Shown: positions 22,060 to 33,971 of the stretch, in pieces
Numbering within the stretch: position 1 is the first letter of the stretch
Layout: each line of letters starts with the position of its first letter
Origin: Calonectria ilicicola
Taxonomy: Eukaryota; Ascomycota; Sordariomycetes; Hypocreales; Nectriaceae
Direction of reading: 5' to 3'
DNA: 64,000 nucleotides
Assembly: GCA_020809705.1 (NCBI GenBank)
Contig: CP085833.1
Span: forward strand, 1,798,001 to 1,862,000
Program-made: the position numbers and the translations under genes
The notes under the pieces: model-generated
Databases searched by the model: none
The model's input: the letters and a program-made list of their open reading frames with translations, nothing else
Told to the model about the DNA's origin: nothing

Positions 22060-25000
22060 ATGGAGACAATCAACTTCGATATCAACGATGCCCTCAAGCA
22101 TTACATGTCGGATCCCGCCAGCATCGCCACGCCAGACGCCGACAGCGCCCTCTTTGACTGCGAGAATGACCCCGAAGCCCTCACAAACCCCGTCATCAAC
22201 GCCGTGTTGAACCCCATTGTCGATGCTGTTGCCGACAACCCGGACGCCATTATGCGTGCCTCTCACATGGACTCGCTCCAGTTCCTCCTCAAGTTAGCAC
22301 CCATTTCCCTTGACCCCTCCTCTCCCGATCCACCGGCCGTTATGGGACGTGATTCTGAGCTTCCTGAACACGACAGATTCACGGCCTACCTCCCCACTCA
22401 CGCCCTCAGCAAGATCTTTGATCTCGTCATGAGCGGCCTGAGTGCCGAGTCCGACGCCGTTAACAGTGACATCGACTCCCCAGACGAGCAGGACGCCGTG
22501 CCCCACCACAAGATGCTCCTCGAGATTTACGGGTTCCTCTTGCAATGGACCATCGCCGCCGTAGAGACCAAAGCCGCCGAAAAGACTTCGACAGCCTCCG
22601 CCGCCCGTGGACGAGGAAAGCCCAAGAAGGGTTCCGCCAAGGATAAAGATGCCGCTTGGGATTCAGCAGGCCAGCTCCAGGCCGCCCTCGATATCATGAC
22701 CAAGGTTCTCAAGCTCAAGCTCTCCAAGATCTTCCTCACCACCAGCGAAAGGGATACATTCATTGGCCTACTTACCAGACCAGTTTATATGATACTTGAG
22801 AGCGAGCAGCGGGTCAAGGCCACGGCTATCCGTATGCACTGCTTTAAAGTCCTTTGCATGGCTGTCAAGCACCACGGCCATGGATACGGTAAGTTTAATG
22901 TTGCCAGTCAATGGCACTGTGTGATAAATCTAACAACCAATAGCTGCCCAAATCAACGTCATCCAAAACCTCACCTACTTTGAGCACCTTTCAGAGCCCA
23001 TGGCAGAATTCCTACATATTTTGGCAGACACATACGACTACCCACAGCTTGCCGACGAAGTGCTTCGAGAGATTAGTAACAAGGAATTCAACTCCAATGA
23101 TACCCGAGGGCCCAAATCGGTTTCTTCGTTCATTGCCAAGTTATCAGAATTGGCACCTCGTCTGGTCATTAAGCAGATGACGATGCTTGCCAAGCAACTA
23201 GATAGCGAGGTCAGTTGTTGCTTTAATGAGCTACATGGCAGTTCCTGTATTAATATTTACAGTCATACACCCTTCGTTGTGCTCTAATCGAGGTGTGCGG
23301 TAACATGGTTGCCCATCTCAGCCGACAGGACGAGCGCAGCGAGAACCACAAATCTCAGCTGAACGCTTTCTTCGATGTCCTGGAGGAGCGTTTCCTCGAT
23401 ATCAACCCTTACTGTCGCTGCAGGACTCTCCAGGTTTACATGAAGCTCTGCGACCTTGAGCAGAAGTTCCCCAAGAGACGCCAGAGAGCAGCTGAGCTAG
23501 CCTGCCGAAGTCTGGAAGACAAGAGCAGCAACGTGAGACGAAATGCCATTAAGCTCATCGGAGCCCTTGTCAAGACTCACCCCTTTACCGTAATGCACGG
23601 TGCGCAACTGTCAAGAAAGGAGTGGCAGGCTCGATTAGACAAGGTTGATGAGGAGTTAAACGCTCTGAAGCCTCCACCTGGTATTCCAGGGTTTGGTGGC
23701 GAAAATGCAAACACAACTGTTGATACTCAGCTCCTGGACGATGCTACTCAGATTGGCTCCCCTGAGAAGCCCAAGCCAATGACCGAAGAGGACAAGCTGG
23801 AGGCAATCAAAAAGGCCCAAGAGGAGGCCGCTACCAGCGAAGCCATTGAGAAGCTTACTCTCACAAGGAGGTACTACAATGAGGCTCTCAAGTTTATTGA
23901 TGTTCTCCACGACGCCACTACCACCATTTGTCAACTCCTTGGTGCCAGGAACAAGAGCGAAGTGATCGAGGCCATTGACTACTTTGAGATTGGTGATGCG
24001 TATAACATTGAGCAGAACAAAGTGGGCATCCGCCGTATGCTCCGTCTCATCTGGACCAAGGGCAACAGCGACGAAGGCAAGGGCGTGCAGACTCACCTTA
24101 TCGACTGTTACAAGCGCCTCTTCTTCGAAGCGCCCGACTCATTCAGCCCCAACGATGCAGCAAATTACATTGCTCGCAACATGATTAGTTTGACATTTGG
24201 CGCGACACCTGCTGAACTGACATCTCTTGAGCAACTGCTGGCCACAATGATGAAGGGGGGTATGATCTCCGAAGTCGTAATTACCAAGTTGTGGCAAGTA
24301 TACGGTGTTCAGAAACGGGAAATCTCACGGACCCAGCGACGAGGCGCCATCATCGTCCTTGGTATGCTGGCGACAGCAAACCCCGAAATTGTGGTGGGCG
24401 AAATGGAGACAATGCTCCGTACTGGTCTTGGAGCCCACGGGCGAGACGACCTTCAGTTGGCCAAGTTTACGTGCATTGCCCTTAGGAGAATCAACCCGAC
24501 TGGTCGACAAGCCAAGGGCTCCCCTGTGACCTTTTCTCGCCTACCCAACGACCATGCCGTCTCAGCAAGATTGGCAGCCATCACAGAGGTTCCCTCGGAG
24601 AGCAAGGAATGGTATGGTGTCGCAGAACAAGCCATCAATGCCATTTATGCCATCTCCAGACACCCAGATACTCTGTGTTCAGAGATTATTCGCCGAAAAG
24701 CTCGCCATGTTTTCCAACCACAGTCTCGTCCCGGCTCCCGACCAGTTTCCCGGGATGACACCAAGACTGGACAGGATGAGGAGACAACTTCTACACAAAG
24801 CGACAAGCCGAGGAAGCGAGAGAATGCCATTTCCCTATCACAATTGCTTTTTATTGTCGGACATGTCGCTATCAAGCAGATTGTTCATCTGGAGCTGTGT
24901 GAGCAGGACTTTAAGCGTCGCAAGCAAGAGAAGGAGAAGCAGGCCCCTACTAAGTCAGACAAGGACAAGGAGGATGCTGATGAGCTAGATCTCATCGGCG

Positions 25001-25870
25001 GAACCACAGAAGATGATTTCACCGAGGCCATGGCCCACATCCGGGAGCGAGAGCTCTTGTACGGCCCCAGCTCGTTATTGGCCATGTTTGGCCCCTTGGT
25101 GTCCGAGATTTGCGCCAACAACACAACGTATGCTGACAAGGGGCTTCAGGCTGCCGCAACGCTATGTCTAGCAAAACTCATGTGTGTGTCGGCCGAGTAC
25201 TGTGAAGCTAACCTTCCTCTTCTCATCACCATCATGGAGCGGTCCCCTGACGCCACCGTACGATCCAACGCTGTCATCGCCCTAGGTGACATGGCTGTCT
25301 GCTTCAACCACCTCATCGATGAGAACACGGACTTTTTGTACCGCCGCCTTGCCGATGACGATGCGTCGGTCAAGCGAACATGCCTAATGACGCTCACTTT
25401 CTTGATTTTGGCTGGACAGGTCAAGGTCAAGGGACAGTTGGGCGAGATGGCCAAGTGTCTCGAGGATGAGGATCGCCGAATTGCTGACCTGGCACGAATG
25501 TTCTTCACCGAACTCAGCACGAAGGATAATGCTGTGTACAATCACTTTGTGGACATGTTTAGCCTCCTTAGCGCCGGAGGTGACATGGAAGAGGAAAGCT
25601 TCCGCAGAGTTGTGCGATTCTTGTTGGGCTTTGTTGAGAAGGTGAGTTTTGACCAAGCTGTTTTCATTCCGTGATTGAAATTTCTAACTTGATATGTAGG
25701 ACAAACACGCCCGACAGTTGGCTGACAAGCTGGCTGCCCGACTCAGTCGGTGTGAGACGGAGCGACAGTGGAACGATGTTGCCTTTGCTCTTGGCCTGTT
25801 GCAGCACAAGAACGAAGAGATTACAAAGCTGGTTTCTGAAGGATTCAAGATGGTTCATGCATCGGCTTAA
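22060..25870 (+). CDS. CND1: Condensin complex non-SMC subunit 1 (Cnd1/Ycs4/CAP-D2)
   Basis: A HEAT-repeat regulatory subunit of condensin, needed for mitotic chromosome compaction. Four exons (22060-22888, 22944-23209, 23263-25641, 25700-25870; introns 55, 53 and 58 nt) give 1214 aa, matching the family. The N-terminal Cnd1 domain starts METINFDINDAL. A Gly/Arg/Lys-rich linker lies near 180-205. HEAT repeats fill the centre (e.g. SNVRRNAIKLIGAL). The conserved C-terminal Cnd1 domain includes ATVRSNAVIALGDMAVCFNH and RRIADLARMFFTEL. The start at 22060 is preferred to an in-frame upstream ATG at 21919, because the intervening residues are Pro/Ser leader-like and 22060 has a Kozak match (gccATGg). 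Confidence 0.95.
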
Positions 25871-28536
25871 GCTGGCAACAACAGTACATTCCTGCACAAA
25901 ATCTGGTCGGGGTTGTGTTTTTGGTCATGACGGAAAGCGACGGAGTTTGGTTCATCCTTTGTCATGATGGCATGAGTGACGGTGGAACGCGATGATGAAA
26001 TCTATAGAGTTGCCATTTTACAATGTTGATACCAATTTATTGTGTGAAGTTGCCTGTTGAATTTTACGATTGCTGATTGGTGGGCCCACTTTTGCCTGAT
26101 TTGATTTTTCACAGGTATTGATTTAATGCTAGCCCAATGATACTGATGTGTTTTTTGGGAGAAAATGCAATGTTTGAGGTTGTCTTGTTTGATTGGGTAG
26201 CTATGTGATGTTTTTGATGGAATGTGTCAATCGGTGTAGTCGAACCGGTCGAGTTGAGTTGGTGCAGGACTATTTGAGAGATGGATGCTAGCTGATAAAA
26301 CTTTGGATGGGTTATCCGATTGGTACGTAGTTCGGCTCACTCGGGGACCTGTAGGGCTACAAAAGGAAAAAAGGAAAGTAAAAAGAGGGGAAGATGGAGC
26401 TATATCGCAAATCATAAAAAACCTTAGTGATTACTTCTCTTGTTGGCCAGGTTTAGTTGATGGCGAGGTGACAGTGAATGGTTGACCGGCTGTCTAGGGT
26501 AAATGGATATGGCGTGTTCCGCCTCACCACACCTAACTCCACCACTGCTGGGCTGACGAGGTACCGTGACTGCCCCGCAGGAGGCTTCACGCAAGCTGGT
26601 CCTGGGTGTTAAGCTGGCACCATCAGATCACATCACGGGTTCGGTGGCACGATTGGCGGCGGTAGGGACAAAGGATTGGGCTCGAGGAGCGGTATGAGCG
26701 TGCTGCAGGTGATGCACTGTGCATTGAACAAAGAGATGTGACGGAAGCCATGCCGCAGCAGCTCCGGCGATGGATGACAATGACGACCACAAGAGAAGCC
26801 AAGCGAAAGGGTACGTATTTGCATCGGGTTGCGGGCACATCCCAAGCAGTAGCAGTAGCAGCAGCAGCAATGGGCCAAGCAATGGGCCGGGGCAGGCTCC
26901 AACAGCTTTAACCAAAAAAAGTACAAAAAGGGCGGGTCTTCCCACCCTATGTTCGCGGCAGTTGCGACTCGATCATAGGACATACTGTGGCTCAGATGGG
27001 CGTGTACATGGGAGGTATCTGCTACCTCGCCGCCCCTCGCTCTGTGTGACCTGACTTGGTCCGGGCCGTGTTTCTGTGCTTTGCTGCTTCACCCCTTGTT
27101 GCTCGCCTGTTCCCTGCTGCTGCTGCTGCTGCCGCCGCCCGTGGATCGTGCCTTTCCGCGCCGTGACTCAAAAGTACCTGTGCCTGTGTGTGTACATGGT
27201 ACTTTGGACTCCCGCCGGAGTGGCCTGGTCTGATCCAAAGTCGCGTTATAAGCCTCTGCTCCTCGCCTCGACCTGTGGACCTGGGACCTGTGGAACCCGT
27301 GCCATCACTGCACGCTACAGTACACTCGCTACTAGCCCTGGACAAGCAGTCCGTTATACCTGAGGTACGCCCTGATGCCACCACCTCCGGGCCCGCAGCT
27401 CAGCTCACCTCTGTTTTCCCAGACACACGCACTCGTCCGTCGCCGTGCTTGTTAAAGCCATCCCTCCACCCCCGCCAACTGTGCGACATCCCCCTCTACC
27501 GTTACATTATTGGCGGCGGCACAGTCGACCTTGTTGCTTTTTCCCCGACGTTAGCTTTTGATCTCGTCCTTATCTCGCCCTGACCCTAGTCCTGACTGAA
27601 GCTCAGACCCCTCTCTCTGCCTGCCTTTGCCTTTGCCTTGCCTTGCCTTGCCTTGCACACAGCACACAGCACACACTGCGCTACTATCACTATAGTATCC
27701 ATCCTCCCCGCCTCAGACGCATACCTATCGCAGTGAGCCATCGAGCTCGGACCACCCGCGACAAGCACCCACATCGCGCGAACCAGGGCCACGTGCTGGG
27801 GCCGCGGACTAACTTTTCAGCGACATCCGGTCGTCCAAACAGCACCCGTCCACGTGACCACCACCGGGACCAATCCCCCGTGGGTCCGTTTGCGGCCAAC
27901 GAGAGCTTGCGCGACAGCGGGAACCACTTAAAGCTGAGCTTGCAGAGCTCTAGCCCGTTCCTCCGTACCGTACCAAGTGCGTCACTCCCGCGCGTCGCTG
28001 TGAGCGTGAGCGTGAGCCTGCGCTTTTCATCCAACCACAACCACTGCCAAAAGACATCACCAGCCACGAGGCTATTGCCCGATACTTGAACGCGACCGCG
28101 CACCCGGCCGACGGGCCTTTTCCCCGGCTCCCATCGCGCGTCAATCGAAGCCATTGACTGCACGCTCGAGAGCGCCTCGGTCGGCTTCTGCTGCGACAAT
28201 CCATCCTCTGAACCAGTCACCCTTTGTTGGCCATCTCTGCTTTCGCCTCGATAGCCACATAGTCCTCTGGTGAGGCCATGGGCTTGACTGGAGCACCTGC
28301 GCCGACCCGGATCAAACAGAGGTCTTGTCTCTAGGTATGTTGCCATCTATTACCCTGAGGATCTGAATTAGGCAAACTCTTTTTTCTTTTCGCCTGCATC
28401 TCGCACTCAATTGCTCTGGAACGCGCGCTGACATGTGTTATCTGGATTAGAGACTTGACATTGCACTACTTCAACCCCTTTCCTTGCTATCGTCAACCGC
28501 CTCACGCGACGGGCTGTTGACGTACCGCCCCTAAAC
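25871..28536. other. Long intergenic region upstream of FCP1
   Basis: About 2.7 kb with no credible gene. The left part is the CND1 3' region. 26850-26880 and 27115-27140 carry short CAG/CTG-type runs, 27624-27656 a CCTTG-type repeat, and 27600-28536 is a pyrimidine-rich likely promoter or long 5' leader of FCP1. Confidence 0.45.
27624..27656. repeat. Simple repeat (CCTTTG/CCTTG)n
   Basis: Two CCTTTG-like units followed by about four CCTTG units in the region upstream of FCP1. Confidence 0.7.
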
Positions 28537-30837
28537 ATGTACGACAAACCTGTGCCGCTAGGCTCACGCCTACATTACCCCATTACAATCACAAAGCTTT
28601 TGAAGAAGCCCGGTGATACCCTCAAGAAGCAGGAAATCATCTTCGAATACAAATTCACGTGGAGGCGCAAGATCAGCGATGATGAGTGGACCGACGAGTC
28701 TACATATACCGAATTTAACAGCCCTGCCGAGGGCATCCTCAAAGAATGGCGCATCGAGGAGGGCATGGAAATCGGCCGCGACGCCCCTTGCATGCTTGTC
28801 GAGGAGTCATGTGGCCACGAGGTTCAGATCCAGGGCCTGTGCACGCTTTGCGGTGCCGACATGACCGAGATCAACTGGGCCAGCGAGGCGCGAGAGACTG
28901 ATCGAGCCATGATCAACATGACTCATGACCAGACTGCTCTGATGGTTAGCGAGAGCGTAGCCACCAAGGCCGAACATGACACCCAGAAGCGACTCCTGCG
29001 ACAGCGCAAGCTGAGCCTTGTTGTTGATTTGGACCAGACCATTATCCATGCTTGTATAGAACCTACCATCGGCGAATGGCAGAGCGATCCATCAAATCCC
29101 AATCACGAGGCCGTCAAGGACGTCAAGAGCTTCCAGCTCAACGATGACGGCCCGCGGGGATTGGCCAGCGGATGCACATACTACATTAAGCTTCGTCCTG
29201 GCTTGGCCGAGTTCCTCGAGGAGGTTTCAAAGATGTACGAGTTGCATGTTTACACTATGGGAACTCGTGCCTATGCTTTGAACATTGCTCGTATTGTCGA
29301 TCCCGATAAGAAGCTCTTTGGCAACCGAGTCATCAGCCGTGATGAGAACGGCAGTATCACATCCAAGAGTCTTCAGCGCCTGTTCCCCGTCAGCACCGAC
29401 ATGGTTGTCATTATTGATGATCGTGCTGATGTGTGGCCGATGAACCGGCCAAACCTCATCAAGGTGGTCCCTTATGATTTTTTCAAGGGTATTGGTGACA
29501 TCAACTCGAGCTTCCTGCCAAAGCGTACAGACATTTTGCCTACCCCTGCAAAGACGGCGTCTCCTGTCACTGGAGCTACTGGGAAGGCATCCCCTCTTGA
29601 CGAGCTTGCTAAGATGAGCGGCGGAGACGATGCAGCCAGCTTGAAAAGCCAGACAGAAGAACAAGAAAAGACACTTGAGAAGCAGCTTACGGATCGACCT
29701 TTGTTGCACATGCAGGAAGAGCTGGACAAGGAGGACGAACAAGCACAGGATCCTCAAAACGGCGAGCCTTCATCTAGCCATCACCGAAACTTGTTGGTTG
29801 ACGATGACGAAGAGCTCATTGCTCTGCAAGACCATCTTACAGATCTTCACACTGCCTTTTACGAAACGTATGATAAGAGACGAGCGGAAAGGAAGCAATC
29901 GGAACCTAAGCACCCTCCTAGTCACAGCAAATCTAAGAGGAGACCTTCAGTGGACGACGGAGTTGATCTGTCTATGGTTCCGGACGTGGGCGATATTTTG
30001 GATGAGCTCAAGTCCAGTGTTTTGTCTGGTTTGGTCATTGTGTTATCAGGTCTTGTGCCTCTGGGAGTGAGGGTTGAGGAGTCTGAAATTGGCATGCAGG
30101 CGCAAAGCTTCGGCGCCCAGGTTTTGGATAGCATCTCGAAGCGAGTGACACATCTTGTCGTTGCTTCATCACGACCTCGAACAAAGAAGGTGCAGCAGGC
30201 AGCCAAGATTTCCAGCATTAGAATCGTCAACCAGAATTGGCTTACCGATTGTCTAAGCCAGTGGAGGCGGCTCAATGAGCAACCTTACTACCTAGATATC
30301 CTTGACGCGGATCGGGAGAGAGCTGATGACACCACCGAAGTTGCCTCAGAGGAGGACGGGGAGGACGAGGCGGAAGCCAAGAACTTGCAGGACTTTGACT
30401 GGGATACAGCCGACAAGGACTTGCAAGAGATTCTTGGTCTCGACGACGATGACGATTCCGAGCTAGACAGCGCCACAAACTCTGATTCTGAGGGTAGTGA
30501 GACGGATACTTCCCAGAAGCAAGGCATGAAGCGGAAATCTCGCGCTGACGCTGACGACTCTGACGACGATGGGGCATCTAGCCGAGTTGGAGAGAGTGCC
30601 CTGGCCAAGAAGCAGCGAGTGGCGAGGAGTCGCGGCACATCGGCGCTCCGGTCGGTGCACACTCCAAATGGCGATGATGCCGACGAAGCAAGCCTCCCTA
30701 CACCAGGTCCAACGGGAGATGAGGCGATGGAGGTGGACGACGACTCGCGAGCGGTCAATGATGGCAGCGACCTGGACTTTGACGAGGATGATTTGGAGCG
30801 GGAACTGCTTGCAGAGCTGGAGGCGGCTGGGGATTAA
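28537..30837 (+). CDS. FCP1: RNA polymerase II CTD phosphatase FCP1
   Basis: A nuclear phosphatase that dephosphorylates the RNA polymerase II C-terminal domain to recycle the enzyme. A single exon of 766 aa. It has an N-terminal biotinyl/lipoyl-like domain (about 5-90) and a small Cys/His cluster (C92, H94, C102, C105). The FCPH catalytic domain has the DLDQT nucleophile motif at 164-168 and the later VIIDDRADVW acid motif. A BRCT domain lies at about 486-590, with the conserved WLTDCLSQWRRL near its end. The C-terminal tail is acidic, with Asp/Ser-rich blocks and a final DFDEDDLERELLAELE helix, the TFIIF-binding type of tail. The start ATG 28537 fits the conserved N-terminus. No introns, unlike its neighbours. 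Confidence 0.95.
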   Translation: MYDKPVPLGSRLHYPITITKLLKKPGDTLKKQEIIFEYKFTWRRKISDDEWTDESTYTEFNSPAEGILKEWRIEEGMEIGRDAPCMLVEESCGHEVQIQGLCTLCGADMTEINWASEARETDRAMINMTHDQTALMVSESVATKAEHDTQKRLLRQRKLSLVVDLDQTIIHACIEPTIGEWQSDPSNPNHEAVKDVKSFQLNDDGPRGLASGCTYYIKLRPGLAEFLEEVSKMYELHVYTMGTRAYALNIARIVDPDKKLFGNRVISRDENGSITSKSLQRLFPVSTDMVVIIDDRADVWPMNRPNLIKVVPYDFFKGIGDINSSFLPKRTDILPTPAKTASPVTGATGKASPLDELAKMSGGDDAASLKSQTEEQEKTLEKQLTDRPLLHMQEELDKEDEQAQDPQNGEPSSSHHRNLLVDDDEELIALQDHLTDLHTAFYETYDKRRAERKQSEPKHPPSHSKSKRRPSVDDGVDLSMVPDVGDILDELKSSVLSGLVIVLSGLVPLGVRVEESEIGMQAQSFGAQVLDSISKRVTHLVVASSRPRTKKVQQAAKISSIRIVNQNWLTDCLSQWRRLNEQPYYLDILDADRERADDTTEVASEEDGEDEAEAKNLQDFDWDTADKDLQEILGLDDDDDSELDSATNSDSEGSETDTSQKQGMKRKSRADADDSDDDGASSRVGESALAKKQRVARSRGTSALRSVHTPNGDDADEASLPTPGPTGDEAMEVDDDSRAVNDGSDLDFDEDDLERELLAELEAAGD

Positions 30838-31719
30838 GCGGGACGTGATTTTTAAACATTCAAAGATTGGAGTGCCGGTGTTAGACACGAGATGTGCATA
30901 AGGAATATGCTGGGAGTTTTGTGTATCTCAAATGTAGTATACCCCGTTTCGGACGGATGGGAAAATGGATGAGCTCTGCATTTACATTTATTACATTTAC
31001 ACCATGCCACATATCATTGAAGCTGCCTAGACTCTCGAGGTGAAGGTTTAATGTCTCGGCCAATGGCCGACGTAAGAGGCTTGGTACATAGCTGGCCTGA
31101 AAGAGGTTGGGCTGGTGTGGTGCCTTGGGAGATGTGGGCTGCAAGACGTTAGCAGTTCGAGATTAGCAGCTCATTTCTTAACTCCGAGCTACAGATGGAC
31201 GAGTCCGGAGGCGGAGGTGCTTGATAATCATCATCTCCCGGGTCATTGGATACTTTGAAGCTGTTGATCGACCGGCGGACTAATCCTCCCGATTTGTGGA
31301 GACACCGGCCAGGGTTTATTTACTAACCCGCACTAACACCATTTGGTGCTGATTCACACATTACCGTGTTAATATCAGTTTGCATAGTAACCCGCTCCCC
31401 GGCGGCGAGAATATCAGCCCGGCTTCATCCAACCGTAGGTAGCCTGTGGCTTGGGAATGGTAGAAACGCAATGTGGACAAGCTCCAGCCAGGGGGGCAAT
31501 CTTTGAACCACGCTGTGGGTTTAAGAATTGGTATAAAGGTCCTGGGTTCTCCCTCTTTGGATGTGAATAATGGAATATCCAGACAACCAGACTTTCTCAA
31601 CAGCAGTCCCATCTGATCACTTATACTTTCTTTTGCTTTTTGTTTCGCATACGTGGAGAGCTTGAATTATAAAACTGTGAAATACCTTCAAAGCAGCACC
31701 AGAGGGAAACCCGCTAAAG
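30838..31719. other. Intergenic, FCP1 3' region and SDR promoter
   Basis: About 880 bp. No gene is seen; the right side carries a TATA box for the next gene. Confidence 0.4.
31532..31538 (+). promoter_or_regulatory. TATA box of the SDR gene at 31720
   Basis: TATAAAG lies about 182 nt upstream of the ATG. Confidence 0.45.
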
Positions 31720-32737
31720 ATGACTTCGTATTGCGGTTTCGACCCGACTAGGGACCTTCCTGAGCTCCCTGGCAAGATTATTCTCATCACTGGAGGTATG
31801 TTTTTCTCTTTCTCGTCTAAGTTGATAAAGAAGGTGCTTTTTCTCAATATGAACCTGGGCAAGCTAACACGACTATAAAACACTAGGAACCAGAGGTGTT
31901 GGCAAAACAGCACTTCTCCACCTCGCAGCAAAGAACCCAGAGCACATTTACTTTACTGGACGCAACAAGGCTGCCGCCGACGAGGTCCTCGCCGCGCTGC
32001 CCGAGGGCGTTCAGGGCACCTTTCTCGAGTGTGACCTGACGTCGCTCGAGAGCATTCGGTCGGCGGCTGAGAGCTTCGGACACGACCGGCTCGACATCTT
32101 TATCGCAAACGCCGGCATCATGGCCGTAGACCCGGCGCTCACCAAGGACGGCTTCGAGATCCAGTTTGGCACCAACCACGTGGGCAACTCGGCGCTGCTG
32201 CTGCGGCTGCTGCCGGCCATGCGGCGGGCCACCGAGACACCCGGGTCCGACGTGCGCTTCGTGAGCCTCACGTCGCTGGGCTACCGCGGGCACCCGAGCG
32301 AGGGCATCCGCTTCGACTCGCTGCGCACGACGCAGGCCGACATGCCCATGGGCACCTGGGGCCGCTACGCCCAGAGCAAGCTGGCCAACGTGCTCATGGC
32401 CCAGGAGCTGGCGCGCCGCGAGCCCAACATGACGAGCGTCGCCGTGCACCCGGGCGTCGTGCAGACGGAGCTGGTCACGGGGCTGAGCTTCTGGAAGAAG
32501 GCCCTGGTGTACGTGACGAACCCGACGGGCCTGATGACGCCCGAGCAGGGCGGCATGAACACGGCCTGGGCGGCCGCGAGCGCCGACGTCAAGGAGAAGG
32601 TGAGCATCGGCGGCGGCAAGGTGGCACTGTTTTTACCTGTGGGCAAGTCAGACTCGGGAGACAAAGCCTGCCTTGACAAGGACTTGGCCAAGAAGCTGTG
32701 GGAGTGGACCGAGAAGGAGGTTGGAGTAAAAGCATGA
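31720..32737 (+). CDS. Short-chain dehydrogenase/reductase (SDR), GC-rich gene
   Basis: An NAD(P)-dependent oxidoreductase of the Rossmann SDR family; substrate unknown. Two exons (31720-31795 and 31887-32737; 91-nt intron) give 308 aa. The cofactor motif TGGTRGVGK spans the intron junction. NAGIM follows, the catalytic Ser is in RFVSLTSLG, and the active-site YAQSK has the YxxxK spacing. The shape resembles WW-domain oxidoreductase/retinol-dehydrogenase-like SDRs, with HPGVVQTEL after the active site. The body (about 31970-32620) is near 70% GC by eye with almost only G/C third bases, unlike the start, the end and the neighbouring genes. No partner enzymes lie nearby. Confidence 0.9.
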
Positions 32738-33138
32738 GAGAACATTGGTAGTGTTGCTTAGTGAAAGGATTCCCATGTACATTTAAACATCTGTTATCAG
32801 TTTCGCGAGTTGAACTCGGAGGAAAGGCAAGCCTGGTGGTGTTAGTTGATATGTTAGTCAGATTGCATCAGTTTTATATCCAAAGTCATATCATGTCATA
32901 TTGGCCAACACTTCGAAGGGAAATGTCCAAGAGGAACGAGTTGGTGTTGTAATGCCTTTTTTTAGTCTTTCTTCCTCTCTCTCTAGTCCTTGGAGTTGTA
33001 GACATAGAACTGCCAAGGCCAAAATACATATATACACAACACGCGCAAGCACATAGGAGAAAGCTCGTATTTTATTGTTTGAAATCTCCGCGGCATTGAC
33101 GCCTCAAGTCCCCCACCACTGCATGGAATTTGCTTCGT
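32738..33138. other. Convergent 3' intergenic region
   Basis: About 400 bp between the SDR stop and the NDUFA13 stop, AT-rich. Nothing else is seen. Confidence 0.4.
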
Positions 33139-33971
33139 TTAGTTGGTCGTGGGAGGAGGGGTAACAGCAAAGGTGGGTTTCACGTAGCTGAGCACAAGAG
33201 GTTAGAACAATGTCTATGCGGGAGAGGGAGAGGGGGAGGAAGAAACTCACCGGTCGCTGTTGTAGACCTTGGTGTTCTCGCCAAGCAGCTCCTTCTCACG
33301 CTTCTGGTCGGCCCAGTATCGGCGGACCTGGTCACGGTCCTCCTCGGCCTGGAGAAGTGGAATCAGGTGGATACGAGACCACATCTTCTCACGAGCAAGC
33401 TCGCTATATACAATCGTTAGTAATTGGCTTCGAGTGACGTCTTTGCAGTTCAATTCCGAGTCGTCCTGCCGTGGCCGTTTTGGCATTATTGAGTATCCTC
33501 ATCTCAATTGCCACCACTGCTTCTGGGGACGGACATGATGTAGGAAATGCATATAGATTGTGCCAAAGGCAATCGGGAAAACGTACTTGGCCTCTCGCAT
33601 GCCACCAATCAGCTTGTACCAGCCGTAACCCATGACGGCACCCATTCCGAGCAGTAACACTCCAGGACGGAAGCCCCTGGCAGGAAGGTTTCGCTGTTGA
33701 ATATATTGGTTAGCACGGTGGTTTCTTTGGTGGTTTCTCCGCCAATTGTGCCAATTCAGATCCGAAATCGAGTGTCCTGGTTCGAAATGTGCCGGCTCCT
33801 CCCCTCGTCCTTCTTTGCCATCCTGGCTCCCATAGCTCCGCCAATCCAGGCCCATTCTCCCCAATGACACTCTCATTCTCGACTGAAGCACCCTTCAAGC
33901 TGCAACAATGCCGCACGCACCTTGTACTGGACGGGCTCGTACCCGCCCCGGGGGGGCATATCCTGAGGCAT
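33139..33971 (-). CDS. NADH dehydrogenase (complex I) subunit NDUFA13/GRIM-19-like
   Basis: An accessory subunit of mitochondrial complex I in the inner membrane. Four small exons (33971-33921, 33693-33587, 33403-33251, 33187-33139) give 119 aa. It starts MPQDMPPRGGYEPVQYK and continues RNLPARGFRPG, then one transmembrane helix (about residues 28-46, GVLLLGMGAVMGYGWYKLI). A charged helix follows (AREKMWSRIHLIPLLQAEEDR), and it ends YNSDR then a Pro/Thr tail. These are family landmarks. Introns are 227, 183 and 63 nt; the first is very long for this window and dominates the 5' half of the gene. All junctions are in frame (GTGCGT, GTACGT and GTGAGT donors). Matrix import without a cleavable presequence is usual for this family. 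Confidence 0.92.
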
